Source: JBFGWM01 sp041588495 (GTDB lineage: Bacteria; Pseudomonadota; Gammaproteobacteria; Pseudomonadales; JBFGWM01). From it: a DNA stretch of 6,009 nt. Of this stretch, positions 1 through 6,009 are shown piece by piece. The notes under the pieces were generated by a model, which worked only from the letters and a program-made list of their open reading frames with translations, was not told the DNA's origin and searched no databases. The translations under genes were made by a program, and so were the position numbers. Position 1 is the stretch's first letter, and each line of letters opens with the position of its first letter. The stretch covers positions 1-6,009 of the forward strand of contig JBFGWM010000175.1 of assembly GCA_041588495.1 (NCBI GenBank). The letters run 5' to 3'.

Positions 1-79
1 CTGGTCACCGGTTTCGACATCATCTTCTTCTGGGTCGCGCGCATGATCATGATGGGCCTGCACTTCATGGACGAGGTGC
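1..79 (+). repeat. Upstream copy of an in-frame repeat inside valS
   Basis: Bases 1-79 align without gaps to 229-307 at an offset of 228 bases (76 codons). The first 33 bases are identical, and only six bases differ in total (34, 42, 55, 56, 62, 73). The encoded peptides differ at four of 26 residues (V/I, G/T, H/R, E/Q). This copy is in the unexpected place: in the family the GFDIIFFW segment comes after the DVLDTWFSS segment, not before it. Confidence 0.9.
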
Positions 80-1566
80 GTGAAAAACACGGGCTGGACG
101 CCGGGGTCGGTCTGCGCCAGGACGAGGACGTGCTCGACACCTGGTTTTCCTCCGCCCTGTGGACCTTCTCCACCCTCGGCTGGCCCGAGAAGACGCCGGA
201 ACTGGCAAGCTTCCACCCGACCTCGGTACTGGTCACCGGTTTCGACATCATCTTCTTCTGGATCGCGCGGATGATCATGATGACCCTGCGCTTCATGGAC
301 CAGGTGCCCTTCCACAAGGTCTACGTGCACGGCCTGGTGCGCGACGCCGAGGGCGAGAAGATGTCCAAGTCCAAGGGCAACATCCTCGACCCCATCGACC
401 TCATCGACGGCATCGGTGCCGAGGAACTGGTCAGCAAGCGAACCGGCAACCTCATGCAGCCGCAGCTCGCGAAAAAGATCGAGAAGGCGACCCGCAAGCA
501 CTTTCCCGAGGGCATCGCGGCATACGGCACCGACGCACTGCGCTTCACGTTCTGCTCGCTGGCCTCCACCGGGCGCGACATCAAGTTCGATATCGGTCGT
601 ATCGAGGGTTACCGCAACTTCTGCAACAAGCTGTGGAATGCCTCGCGCTACGTGCTTATGAACGTGGCAGACACGGACACACCCGCGCCCGCGGGTGATG
701 CCGAACGGGGACTCGCGGACCGCTGGATCGTGGCGCGCCTGCAGGATGCCACGGCGCGCATCACCGAGGGCGTCGAGACCTATCGCTTCGACCTCGCGTC
801 CCAGGCACTCTACGACTTCGTCTGGAACGAGTACTGCGACTGGTACCTGGAGCTCACCAAGCCGGTGCTCTGGGACGACTCGGCCTCACCCGCGGCAAAG
901 GCGGCGGTACGTCGCACCCTGGTCGAGGTGCTCGAATCCATCCTGCGCCTCGCGCACCCCTTCATGCCCTTCATCACCGAAGAGATCTGGCAACAGGTTC
1001 GTGATCACGCCGGCCGCAACGGCGAAACCATCATGCACCAGCCCTACCCCGTCGCCGACCCCGAGTTGGTCGACACTGCCGCGGTGGGGGACATCGAGTG
1101 GGTCAAATCCGTGGTGGTGGCGATCCGCAACATCCGCGGCGAGATGGACATCGCGCCCGGACGCGCCATTCCCGTGCTGTTCCGCAACGGCGACGCCACC
1201 GACCAGCGTCGCCTCGCGGAGAACCGTCGCTACCTCGAGGTCCTCGCCAAGCTGGAATCCGCGCAGTGGCTGGAGCATACCGATACGGCCCCGGTCAGTG
1301 CCACGCAGATCGTCGGTGCCATGGAAGTGCTGGTCCCGATGGCCGGGCTCATCGATCGCGACGCCGAGCTGGCGCGCCTCGACAAGGGCCTGGGCCGTAT
1401 CGCGGCCGACATGCAGCGGGTGGAGGGCAAGCTGGGTAATGACAAGTTCGTCGCCAATGCGCCGGCCGAGGTGATCGCCCGGGAACGCGACAAGCTGGCG
1501 GACCTGCAAAGTCGCCGTGCGCGGCTCGAGGAACAGAAATCCCGCATCGAGCAACTGGAATCCTGA
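1..1566 (+). CDS. valS: Valyl-tRNA synthetase, C-terminal part (5'-truncated by window edge)
   Basis: Cytoplasmic class I aminoacyl-tRNA synthetase that charges tRNA-Val with valine using ATP. The frame is open from base 1 and ends at TGA 1564-1566, leaving 521 residues, roughly the last half of an enzyme of about 950 residues in E. coli. Visible in order (window residue numbers): the family stretch DEDVLDTWFSS (41-51); GFDIIFFWIARMIMM; the KMSKS ATP-binding loop (120-124, bases 358-372); the anticodon-binding helical domain, with DRWIVARL from 240 and WNEYCDWYLE at 275-284; and a charged C-terminal coiled coil (about 450-521) typical of bacterial ValRS. The HIGH motif and most of the editing domain lie outside the window. 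Oddity: residues 1-26 repeat residues 77-102 almost exactly and fuse to an EVREKHGLD segment, where the family normally has the end of the editing-domain region. The identity from residue 25 onward is secure; the first 24 residues may be a chimera. Confidence 0.97.
   Translation: MVTGFDIIFFWVARMIMMGLHFMDEVREKHGLDAGVGLRQDEDVLDTWFSSALWTFSTLGWPEKTPELASFHPTSVLVTGFDIIFFWIARMIMMTLRFMDQVPFHKVYVHGLVRDAEGEKMSKSKGNILDPIDLIDGIGAEELVSKRTGNLMQPQLAKKIEKATRKHFPEGIAAYGTDALRFTFCSLASTGRDIKFDIGRIEGYRNFCNKLWNASRYVLMNVADTDTPAPAGDAERGLADRWIVARLQDATARITEGVETYRFDLASQALYDFVWNEYCDWYLELTKPVLWDDSASPAAKAAVRRTLVEVLESILRLAHPFMPFITEEIWQQVRDHAGRNGETIMHQPYPVADPELVDTAAVGDIEWVKSVVVAIRNIRGEMDIAPGRAIPVLFRNGDATDQRRLAENRRYLEVLAKLESAQWLEHTDTAPVSATQIVGAMEVLVPMAGLIDRDAELARLDKGLGRIAADMQRVEGKLGNDKFVANAPAEVIARERDKLADLQSRRARLEEQKSRIEQLES
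229..307 (+). repeat. Downstream (native) copy of the in-frame valS repeat
   Basis: This is the copy in the expected family order: FHPTSVLVTGFDIIFFWIARMIMM follows DVLDTWFSSALW and precedes the VPFHKVYVHG and KMSKS segments. It matches bases 1-79 as described for the other copy and is taken as the native version. Confidence 0.9.
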
Positions 1567-1608
1567 GCCCGGCCGGCCAACCACACGGTAGGCAAGACCG
1601 TCTCCGCA

Positions 1609-1614
1609 TATACT
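1609..1614 (+). promoter_or_regulatory. Candidate -10 element ahead of the histidine kinase
   Basis: TATACT at 1609-1614 matches the sigma-70 -10 consensus TATAAT at five of six positions and is the only AT-rich patch in the 100-base gap between valS and the kinase. The bases 16-18 upstream (around 1585-1592, CGGTAG) show no -35 match. If real, it would be a weak or activator-dependent promoter for the kinase; read-through from valS is an alternative. Confidence 0.3.
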
Positions 1615-1623
1615 CTCTCGGAG

Positions 1624-1642
1624 GGCCGGGATTTCCCCGGCC
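1624..1642 (+). other. GC-rich hairpin in the valS-kinase gap
   Basis: GGCCGGG (1624-1630) and CCCGGCC (1636-1642) form a perfect 7-bp stem with a 5-base loop (ATTTC). No T-run follows (the next bases are GCTACCGGG), so it is not a standard intrinsic terminator. It lies about 25 bases before the kinase ATG and could affect translation or be a weak terminator for valS. Confidence 0.4.
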
Positions 1643-1666
1643 GCTACCGGGTACCGCCGTGACACC

Positions 1667-3673
1667 ATGCTGCGCACCCTGATTCAGAAGAACCCCCGCG
1701 CATCGGTCAGCCGGCGGCTGGTGCTGTTCGTGACCATGCTCACCGCGGCCATGGTGGTCACCGCCAGCATCGCCTTCGTCGGCGTGGGTTACTTCGTCTA
1801 CCGGGACGTGATCGTTCCCCGCGACATGGCCCTGATCGCCGATCTGCTCTCCGAGCAGGAGTTCTCGGCGATACTCGTTTCCGGCCCGAAGCGCGCCAAC
1901 CTCGTTCTGCAGAGAATCCAGGACCAGCTCCCCGGGCTGCGTTTCGCAGCGATCTATGACGCGGAAGGCCAGGTCCTGACATCCATCGAGGAAACCAGCA
2001 GGCTGCCCACTCTGCGACGAGCGCCGCAATCCGCCCCCGGCCAGAAAGTTCTGAATCGCGAATTCTTCATCGATGGCAAGCCCGCGGGCAGGCTCGAACT
2101 GCGGGTCATGCCGCGCTTCCCGGAGATCTACATCAAGGGCGCCCTCGGCGCCAGCGCGATCGTGCTGCTGGTGTTCCTGGTCCTGGTACGGACCTTCCTG
2201 CGCCTGGTCGACCGCACCCTGATCATCCCGATCAACGACCTGATCGGCACGGCGAGAACCATCTCCAGCGAAAAGGATTACTCGGTGCGGGCCACCAAGG
2301 CGGCCGATGACGAACTCGGCACCCTGTCGGATGCGTTCAACAACATGATCCGCCGCGTCGATGCCCGCGAGCGCATGCTGACCTCGTCCCGCGAGAAAGC
2401 CGAGAAAGCCACGGAAGCCGCCCAGTACCTCGCCGAAGAGACGCGGCGCGCCAACTCCAAGCTGGAAATGGAGATCCACGAGAAGGCGCAGGTCGAGCGC
2501 CAGCTGACCGACTTCAAGAATTACCTGGTCAACATCATCAACTCGATGCCCTCGGCGCTGATCACCGTCGACGGTAACTTCATGGTCACCCAGTGGAACC
2601 GCGAGGCGTCGCGGGTGTCCGGGACCAGCACCGGCGACGCGATGTACTCGCGAATCAACCAGGCTTATCCCTTTCTCACCAATTATCTCGACTACATCTC
2701 CCGCGCCCTGATCGAGCGCGAGACCCACAAGATCGAGAAGGTGCCCCAGGCCATTGGCGAGGAGACCCGCTTCTACGACATCGTGATCTATCCGCTCAGC
2801 GACACCGGCTACCCGGGCGCCGCGATCCGCATGGACGATGTAACCGACCGCATCCAGCTGGAAGAGATGATGGTGCAGACCGAGAAGATGATGTCGGTGG
2901 GCGGGCTCGCCGCGGGGATGGCCCACGAGATCAACAATCCCCTGGGCGCCATCGTGCACAGCGCGCAGAACATCAAGCGCAGGCTGTCACCGCAACTGCC
3001 CAGGAACAACGAGATCGCCTACCGGGTGGGCACCAATCTCAACGTGATCCGCGCCTATCTCGACGAGCAGGACATCGTGCGCTTCCTCGACAACATCCTC
3101 GACGCCGGGGAACGCGCCGCCAAGATCGTGTCCAACATGCTGCAGTTCAGCCGCCGCAGTGACAAAACCCTGACCCCGGTCGACCTCGGCGAACTGCTGC
3201 GTCGCTCCATCGAGATCGCGCGCAGCGACTTCAGTTTGCGCGCCGGGTTCACCATCGACAACATGCAGCTGGAGACCGATTTCGCGCCGGGGATCATCGT
3301 CCCCTGCATGCCCAACGAACTGGAACAGGTCATGCTGAACCTGATCAAGAACGCGATCCAGGCCATCCGCGACCGCGAGGACCCGGAATACAAGGGCATG
3401 ATCGAGATTCGCGCGCGCAAGACCGAGACCCACGCCGTCATTACCGTGCAGGACAACGGTATCGGCATGGACGAGGATACCCGCAAGCGAATTTTCGAGC
3501 CGTTCTTCACCACCAAGGAAGTGGGTCGCGGCACCGGCCTGGGACTCTCGGTTTCCTACTTCATCATCTGCACCAACCACCGCGGCAGCATGGAAGCCCA
3601 GTCGGAACCCGGCAAGGGCACCAAGTTCATCCTGCGCCTGCCCCTCAAGCCCGATCCCAGCCTCGCAACTTGA
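1667..3673 (+). CDS. Membrane-bound PAS/HAMP sensor histidine kinase
   Basis: Inner-membrane two-component sensor that autophosphorylates on histidine and passes the phosphate to a response regulator; the signal is unknown. The domain order over 668 residues is: TM1 (about 18-44); a periplasmic sensor region of about 110 residues; TM2 (about 158-175); HAMP (about 178-235); a coiled coil (about 237-283); PAS (about 286-395); HisKA with phospho-acceptor H420 in MAHEINNP; and HATPase with N-box N558/N562, G1 DNGIGM from D596, F-box FEPFFTTK from 610, and G2 GRGTGLGL at 620-627. All catalytic motifs are intact. The two HisKA helices are separated by an unusually long insert (about 441-470), a trait I recognise from a subfamily of NtrB-like kinases. 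ATG 1667 is the first start in frame and is followed by a good membrane anchor, but there is no clear Shine-Dalgarno. No partner regulator lies on either side, so it is an orphan here. Confidence 0.95.
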   Translation: MLRTLIQKNPRASVSRRLVLFVTMLTAAMVVTASIAFVGVGYFVYRDVIVPRDMALIADLLSEQEFSAILVSGPKRANLVLQRIQDQLPGLRFAAIYDAEGQVLTSIEETSRLPTLRRAPQSAPGQKVLNREFFIDGKPAGRLELRVMPRFPEIYIKGALGASAIVLLVFLVLVRTFLRLVDRTLIIPINDLIGTARTISSEKDYSVRATKAADDELGTLSDAFNNMIRRVDARERMLTSSREKAEKATEAAQYLAEETRRANSKLEMEIHEKAQVERQLTDFKNYLVNIINSMPSALITVDGNFMVTQWNREASRVSGTSTGDAMYSRINQAYPFLTNYLDYISRALIERETHKIEKVPQAIGEETRFYDIVIYPLSDTGYPGAAIRMDDVTDRIQLEEMMVQTEKMMSVGGLAAGMAHEINNPLGAIVHSAQNIKRRLSPQLPRNNEIAYRVGTNLNVIRAYLDEQDIVRFLDNILDAGERAAKIVSNMLQFSRRSDKTLTPVDLGELLRRSIEIARSDFSLRAGFTIDNMQLETDFAPGIIVPCMPNELEQVMLNLIKNAIQAIRDREDPEYKGMIEIRARKTETHAVITVQDNGIGMDEDTRKRIFEPFFTTKEVGRGTGLGLSVSYFIICTNHRGSMEAQSEPGKGTKFILRLPLKPDPSLAT

Positions 3674-3698
3674 CAGCACACGGGGCGGCGACCACCAT
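3670..3698 (+). promoter_or_regulatory. Candidate sigma-70 promoter for the B12 riboswitch transcript
   Basis: TTGACA at 3670-3675 is a perfect -35 consensus and overlaps the kinase stop codon (TGA 3671-3673). At a 17-base spacing lies CACCAT (3693-3698), which matches TATAAT at A2, A5 and T6. Transcription would then start near 3705, a few bases before the riboswitch P1 helix. The -35 is strong by sight, the -10 is weak. Confidence 0.4.
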
Positions 3699-3706
3699 AC
3701 GCCGCC
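3684..3706 (+). terminator. Short GC dyad after the kinase gene, weak terminator or operator
   Basis: GGCGGCG (3684-3690) and CGCCGCC (3700-3706) are perfect inverted repeats around a 9-base spacer, starting 11 bases after the kinase stop. The following TAGCTTTACG has only a short T-run, so intrinsic termination would be inefficient. Because the dyad also lies across the candidate -10 of the riboswitch promoter, an operator role is an alternative reading. Confidence 0.4.
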
Positions 3707-3713
3707 TAGCTTT

Positions 3714-3978
3714 ACGCGTCGCAGGTGCCTGCCCGGAAGCCCACTGGGGCAATCCGGGGCAGTGCTAACCCCGACCCACCGTTACGACGGAAGGTTTGGG
3801 GGAAACGGGAAGCCGGTTGAATGCCGGCACTGCCCCCGCAACGGTAAGCGGGCGGACTCCCCCGGGGGTCCGCTGCGGCAACCGCCACCGCGCCCCGGTT
3901 TCCCCGGGCATGGGAAGGCGCCGCACCCGGTCCGCTCGCGGACCGCGGCACGCGAGTCCGGAGACCGGCCTGTAACGT
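3714..3978 (+). promoter_or_regulatory. Cobalamin (vitamin B12) riboswitch aptamer
   Basis: A structured 5' leader that binds adenosyl- or other cobalamins and represses the downstream gene. Recognisable conserved pieces in order: GGTGCC near the 5' end (3724-3729); GGGAAGCCGGT (3807-3817); the core CTGCCCCCGCAACGGTAAGCGG (within 3830-3852); TGGGAAGGCG (3911-3920); and the B12 box GAGTCCGGAGACCGGCCTG (3954-3972). Helix P1 can form between GCAGG (3721-3725) and CCTGT (3969-3973). P5 is GCCGG (3812-3816) with CCGGC (3824-3828), leaving loop L5 TTGAATG (3817-3823). Peripheral hairpins lie at 3852-3873 and at about 3929-3944. The 5' part before GGGAA is longer than in E. coli btuB and has its own hairpin (3729-3736 with 3754-3762). 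The class assignment is firm; exact ends are approximate. Confidence 0.95.
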
Positions 3979-4019
3979 GATCATCAGGGTGCTGCGGTGG
4001 GCGGCCCCGGCAGTCTGCT

Positions 4020-4044
4020 TTCCGGCTCCGCTCGCGGAGCGGAA
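4020..4044 (+). promoter_or_regulatory. Strong hairpin between aptamer and RBS sequestor
   Basis: TTCC (4020-4023) plus GCTCCG (4025-4030) pair with CGGAGC (4035-4040) plus GGAA (4041-4044), with G4024 bulged and a CTCG tetraloop (4031-4034). That gives ten base pairs. No T-run follows, so termination is unlikely; it is probably a spacer helix of the riboswitch expression platform. It shares the 12-base core TCCGCTCGCGGA with a hairpin inside the aptamer (3931-3942). Confidence 0.55.
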
Positions 4045-4051
4045 GTCCTGC

Positions 4052-4091
4052 GTTCGTCCGCCAAGGCCTGGATCATTCGGACCGGACGAAC
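4052..4091 (+). promoter_or_regulatory. RBS-sequestering hairpin of the riboswitch (expression platform)
   Basis: GTTCGTCCG (4052-4060) is perfectly complementary to CGGACGAAC (4083-4091), a 9-bp stem that ends three bases before the receptor ATG. Its 3' strand contains the only Shine-Dalgarno-like bases, GGA at 4084-4086 with an 8-base gap to the start. Folding should therefore block ribosome binding. The 22-base loop (4061-4082) carries CATTCGG (4074-4080), complementary to aptamer loop L5. By analogy with the L5-L13 kissing loop of known cobalamin riboswitches, bound B12 would stabilise this OFF fold. Confidence 0.75.
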
Positions 4092-4094
4092 ACC

Positions 4095-6009
4095 ATGCCC
4101 CACGCGACATTATCTCTCCTTGTCCTGCTGTGCCTGGCAGTCCCTGCCGCGGCGCGGCCTGTCCCCGAAACCGCCCGCGAACTTCCCGAGATCGTGGTCA
4201 TCGCCAACCGTTCGGATTCGGTTTCCGTGCCCGTGGCGGGACACCGGTCCATCCTCTACCTCGAGGACCTGCGCGAACAGGGGGTGGACACCGTCGCGGA
4301 GGCCCTGCAACGGGTGGCCGGCATTCAGGTCACCGACCTGTTCGGCGACGGCAGCCGGGTCACCGCCAGCCTGCGCGGTTTCGGACAGAACGCAACCGGC
4401 AACGCAGTGGTGCTGGTGGACGGCAGACGGCTCAACAACACCCTGGACATCGCGGCACCCACCCTGACCACCCTGGCCCTCGAGAATATCGACCGCATCG
4501 AGATTCTTCACGGTAGCGGCGGGGTGCTGTACGGGGAAAGCGCGGTCGGCGGCGTGATCAACATCGTGACCCGACCGGTCGAGGGCAACCGCGCGGAACT
4601 CAGGGCGGAATCCGGCAGCTTCGACCACGAGGCCTACACCGGAACCGGCAGCGTCATGCTGGCCGAATCATTGTCCCTGGGGTTCACGGCGCACGAACTG
4701 CGCAGCGACAACTTTCGTCTCAACAACGCGCGCAGTTCTACCTACTACGCCGGCCGCCTGCAGGGTGGCGACCACGAACGGGGATTTTTCATCGAGGCCG
4801 GCACCCACGACGAGGACCTGCGCACGCCCGGCGCGATCTTCGCCGCGCAGCGCGCCACGGACCGGCGCCAGCCCAACAACTTCAACGACTTCCAGGACAC
4901 CGACACCGATTACCTGCGTGCCGGCCTGCGCGCGCGGCCGCACCAGGACTGGCACCTCGAACTCGATTACACCTGGCGCGACGATGACGTCCAGGGCAAC
5001 CTCACGGTCGGCGGCTTCGGCGGGCCGTTCACCCAGGCACGCCGCCAGTGGAGCCTCAACCCGCGCGTCGTGGGCAGCTTCGCCGCTGATCACGGCACCG
5101 CCGTGGTCACCCTGGGCATCGACCATGACGTGGCCGACTACAGCATCACCTCGGTACTCGGAACCCAGGTGGCCGACCAGCGCTCCACCGGCTATTACGG
5201 CCAGATCGTCTGGCCTCTTGCGCCCGGCCTGGAGATCTCCGCGGGGGTGCGCGATTACCGGGTCGATACGGACGTACAGGACAACTTCACCTTCGTGAAC
5301 GGTATCGACATCGACGAGGACGTCCTGGCAAAAGAATTCGGACTGCATTACCAGCCCCACGACGCCTGGCGTTTTTACCTGCGCAGGGCCGACAATTTCC
5401 GGGTTGGCAAGGTCGACGAGCACACCGGCCAGGCATTCGGCATCACCACGCCGCTGGAGGTCCAGCACGGAACCTCCTGGGAAACAGGTGCCGCGTGGCG
5501 CGGCGAGCGCACCGACGCGGGTTTGCACCTGTATCACCTGCGCCTGCAAGACGAGATCGCCTTCGACCCCACCGTGTTTGCCAACCGCAACCTCGACCCG
5601 ACCCGCCGTATCGGCGCCAGCCTGGAGGCCGGCCACCGGGTCTGGCCAGGACTGGAACTGCGCCTGCAGCACGCCGTGGTCGATGCGCGCTTTCGGGGCG
5701 GTGCCAACGAGGGCGAGCGCATCCCCTTCGTTGCCCGCAGCAACACCGTCATCGGGGTGACCTGGGAACCGCGCGCGGACCTCACCGCGCACCTGGCCTA
5801 CCGCCGCATGGGCGACCGCAACCCCACGGGTGACGACGCCGGTACCTTCGACGAGGTCAACGGCTTCGAGGTTGTGGACGCCACCACGACCTGGCGGCGC
5901 GGCCCCGTGGAGGTCGCATTCCAGGTCAACAACCTGTTCGACGAGGACTACGACGCTTTTGGAACGGTCGCCTTCAATCCGTTCCCCAACCAGGAGACAG
6001 CGTTCATGC
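4095..6009 (+). CDS. TonB-dependent outer-membrane receptor, probable B12/corrinoid importer (3' end outside window)
   Basis: Outer-membrane gated channel powered by TonB-ExbB-ExbD. The frame is open from ATG 4095 to the window edge (638 residues) with no stop. N-terminal signal peptide: a hydrophobic LSLLVLLCLAVPAAA run with likely cleavage after A20; the n-region has no Lys or Arg, which is unusual. A TonB box-like PEIVVIA follows at 31-37. The plug domain (about 43-160) shows VAEALQRVAGIQV, SLRGFGQN, VVLVDGRRLN, ENIDRIEILHGSGGVLYG and ends in GGVINIVTR (152-160). The rest has alternating beta-barrel character, and VNNLFDEDYDAFG near the right edge is the usual last-strand hallmark, so only perhaps 10-20 residues are missing. 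The cobalamin riboswitch and its RBS-sequestering hairpin lie directly upstream, which argues for a BtuB-like role. Plug motifs alone do not fix the substrate, so I do not assign btuB. ATG 4095 is the first start codon in frame after a stop at 3978-3980. Confidence 0.93.
   Translation, partial: MPHATLSLLVLLCLAVPAAARPVPETARELPEIVVIANRSDSVSVPVAGHRSILYLEDLREQGVDTVAEALQRVAGIQVTDLFGDGSRVTASLRGFGQNATGNAVVLVDGRRLNNTLDIAAPTLTTLALENIDRIEILHGSGGVLYGESAVGGVINIVTRPVEGNRAELRAESGSFDHEAYTGTGSVMLAESLSLGFTAHELRSDNFRLNNARSSTYYAGRLQGGDHERGFFIEAGTHDEDLRTPGAIFAAQRATDRRQPNNFNDFQDTDTDYLRAGLRARPHQDWHLELDYTWRDDDVQGNLTVGGFGGPFTQARRQWSLNPRVVGSFAADHGTAVVTLGIDHDVADYSITSVLGTQVADQRSTGYYGQIVWPLAPGLEISAGVRDYRVDTDVQDNFTFVNGIDIDEDVLAKEFGLHYQPHDAWRFYLRRADNFRVGKVDEHTGQAFGITTPLEVQHGTSWETGAAWRGERTDAGLHLYHLRLQDEIAFDPTVFANRNLDPTRRIGASLEAGHRVWPGLELRLQHAVVDARFRGGANEGERIPFVARSNTVIGVTWEPRADLTAHLAYRRMGDRNPTGDDAGTFDEVNGFEVVDATTTWRRGPVEVAFQVNNLFDEDYDAFGTVAFNPFPNQETAFM

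Noticed and set aside
1349..2959. 536-codon open frame on the minus strand across the valS end and the kinase
   Set aside because: It lies antisense to two well-supported genes, spans their intergenic gap, and its translation is low-complexity H/G/D/V-rich sequence typical of the complement of GC-rich coding DNA.
2987..3679. 230-codon minus-strand open frame over the kinase catalytic domain
   Set aside because: The sense strand encodes intact N, G1, F and G2 boxes; the antisense frame is a compositional shadow.
3762..3980. 72-codon plus-strand frame within the riboswitch
   Set aside because: The bases are explained by conserved cobalamin aptamer elements including the B12 box; the peptide has no protein-like character.
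4020..4044. Possible intrinsic terminator as the riboswitch output
   Set aside because: The stem is strong, but the bases after it (GTCCTGCGTTCG) have no T-run; the RBS-covering hairpin at 4052-4091 is a better output.
3977..4516. Two overlapping plus-strand frames (3977-4516 and 3997-4467) starting in the riboswitch leader
   Set aside because: Both run out of frame through the receptor's signal peptide and plug, are rich in Arg/Pro/Gly, and start inside structured RNA. The receptor frame from 4095 explains the region.
4668..5792. 374-codon open frame on the minus strand opposite the TonB-dependent receptor
   Set aside because: The plus-strand frame carries signal peptide, plug and barrel motifs throughout; the antisense frame shows no recognisable domain and reflects GC-rich codon use.

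Overview
The window is GC-rich DNA carrying three genes and one regulatory RNA, all reading on the + strand. The valyl-tRNA synthetase closely resembles the gammaproteobacterial (E. coli-type) enzyme, and the last gene encodes an outer-membrane TonB-dependent receptor, so a high-GC Gram-negative bacterium, probably a gammaproteobacterium, is the best guess. That assignment is inference; there is no rRNA or other marker gene.

Layout. Positions 1-1566 hold the C-terminal half of valyl-tRNA synthetase (valS), open at the left edge. Its first ~79 bases are an imperfect, in-frame copy of bases 229-307 of the same gene. They stand where the family should have a different segment, so the left edge is either a chimeric assembly or a disrupted gene. 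After a 100-base gap with a weak promoter-like -10 and a GC-rich hairpin comes a 668-residue membrane sensor histidine kinase (1667-3673) with HAMP, PAS, HisKA and HATPase domains. No response regulator is adjacent.

Positions 3674-4094 contain no protein gene but are full of RNA structure. A perfect TTGACA -35 overlaps the kinase stop codon, and a 7-bp GC dyad follows it. A cobalamin (B12) riboswitch then occupies about 3714-3978, and an expression platform ends in a 9-bp hairpin that covers the ribosome-binding region of the next gene. The loop of that hairpin is complementary to loop L5 of the aptamer (five Watson-Crick pairs plus two G-U), which is the signature of a kissing-loop, translation-blocking B12 riboswitch.

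The last gene (4095 to the right edge, no stop in the window) is a TonB-dependent outer-membrane receptor with signal peptide, TonB box, plug and most of its barrel. Its position behind the riboswitch makes it a probable B12/corrinoid importer that is shut off when cobalamin is plentiful. The valS and kinase genes have no visible functional link to this unit. I see no mobile element, CRISPR array, tRNA or rRNA, and no clear new system. The points most worth checking are the valS segment duplication and the architecture of the riboswitch.
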